Shown piece by piece: positions 54,905 to 55,603 of a stretch of DNA of 55,603 nt. Positions within the stretch are counted from its first letter, which is position 1. Every line of letters begins with the position of its first letter. The position numbers and the translations under genes were made by a program. Source of the stretch: Bacteroidales bacterium (GTDB lineage: Bacteria; Bacteroidota; Bacteroidia; Bacteroidales; GCA-2748055); assembly GCA_021738565.1 (NCBI GenBank), contig JAIPBT010000026.1, forward strand, positions 1 through 55,603, written 5' to 3'. The notes under the pieces were generated by a model. It searched no databases, was not told the origin of the DNA, and saw only the letters and a program-made list of their open reading frames with translations.

Positions 54905-55603
54905 GCCTCCAGGCAACTCCCCGGGCGAAGCCCCCTCCGTAAAACTACAGTTTGAAAAAGAATACTTATATTATTACAATATACAAAATACTGAGATTAA
55001 AATCACTTATAGTTATATTTATTGGTGAATATAATCGTTGATGGCAGTTTGCGCATAAGGTTTGGGGGTATGGTGCCTTAAGAGTCAAATTGCTACCATC
55101 ATTTTCAACCGTAAGGAAGTACCCTTCCTTTATATTATTTTAGTCGGACACTACTGGTAATATATAAATGTTTCGGTTGCAGTAACTTTTAACTTTGGAA
55201 TCAACCGACATTTCTTACTCTGACATAGAAAAGGTCCATCATGAGAATTCAGGATTTTTGGTTGTTCCATTCTCCTCAGGCTCAAACAAAACTACGGCAA
55301 TTTTAGGTAAAAGTCAAAGGGGAAAGCAGTTTTGGACATCCATTTTTCAAGGGATAACCGCAGAGTCACTTTTCGCCGCGAATTGAGTCGCTGACGCTTC
55401 TGCGCAGAGTACCAGGGAGTTTATTCATGTAATAAATTCAATGAGTTCGGCAGAGTCAGGAGATATATCTCCTGAGTGTTTGCCGATTGTGATTTAACTC
55501 AGGAATTTCAATTCCAAACTATCATATAACAAATATAATTTCTTGTTATAATCTTTGGGTGATTTTGCTTCGCAATCGCGGACTCCTGCATGACTCTTTA
55601 GCA
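54905..55603. other. Gene-poor tail with repeat remnants
   Basis: No convincing gene. It contains TCGGACACTA at 55144-55153 (also at 3173), a repeat relative starting AACCGCAGAG at 55353 with the tail GAGTCGCTGACGCTTCTGCG, and the stretch GGTAAAAGTCAA at 55306, similar to 4703. It is A+T-rich with many stops in all frames. The 63-codon open frame at 55195 overlaps these repeats and is not credible. Confidence 0.45.

Noticed and set aside
54966-55139. Minus-strand open frame with a protein-like stretch (EGYFLTVENDGSNLTLKAPY)
   Set aside because: It has no start codon and begins directly after a stop next to the TCGGACACTA motif; it may be a gene remnant but cannot be supported.
55195-55386. 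Possible 63-residue gene in the tail
   Set aside because: It starts at TTG, overlaps dispersed repeats and shows no family features.

Overview
The window looks like a chromosomal segment of a member of the Bacteroidota, probably Bacteroidales-like. Evidence: two proteins carry type IX secretion (T9SS) C-terminal sorting domains; several genes have a TAnnTTTG -7 promoter element and lack clear Shine-Dalgarno sequences; a full MoxR/Bat ('Bacteroides aerotolerance') operon is present; and several families are typical of the phylum (LVIVD-repeat lipoprotein, DUF6913, a SecA of about 1,100 residues, the fused E1 alpha/beta dehydrogenase). No rRNA, tRNA, CRISPR array, prophage or intact transposase was seen.

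Layout. 1-4,850 is an A+T-rich accessory stretch: the 3' end of a frameshifted beta-propeller protein, a secreted T9SS repeat protein, a small DUF4160/DUF2442-XRE toxin-antitoxin-like pair with its own operator, and two repeat-rich spacers. 4,850-16,950 is housekeeping: rpsF-rpsR-rplI, dnaX (with a 13-A slippage site), icd, ferritin, secA, and a reverse-strand ligA-DUF6913-dapA cluster. 17,058-22,517 is a forward operon joining a T9SS serine protease to a BtuF/BtuC/BtuD-type importer. 22,521-29,246 holds a glycosyltransferase, argS, folD, ffh and an LVIVD lipoprotein. 29,349-35,158 holds an envelope protein, a TPR protein, a phosphosulfolactate synthase homologue, a DUF368 lipid-carrier transporter, aroE and an acyl-ACP thioesterase. 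35,234-42,130 has a GntR/UTRA regulator divergent from a 2-oxoacid dehydrogenase E2-E1 pair, followed by a phosphoglycolate phosphatase and a sugar/polyol dehydrogenase. 42,302-52,094 has truA and the long MoxR-DUF58-BatA-E operon. The end carries cstA, acylphosphatase, a secreted peroxidase and a repeat-rich gene-poor tail.

The most distinctive signal is a family of short, transposase-less inverted-repeat elements with two distinguishable ends (A: TAATTAGTGTCTGTCCATAA; B: TAATTAGTGCTTGTCAATAA), seen in full or in part at about 4,387, 30,093, 30,240, 42,223, 44,277 and 52,088. One 159-bp copy lies inside the signal-peptide region of a Bat-operon gene and keeps the frame open; others supply the stop codons of two genes. 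Other notable signals are the dnaX poly-A site, which sits exactly where the clamp-loader core ends; a 16-bp palindrome inside the promoter of the DUF4160/XRE pair; repeated operator-like sites between the GntR gene and the dehydrogenase operon; and an orphan forward terminator upstream of argS that suggests an unannotated short transcript.
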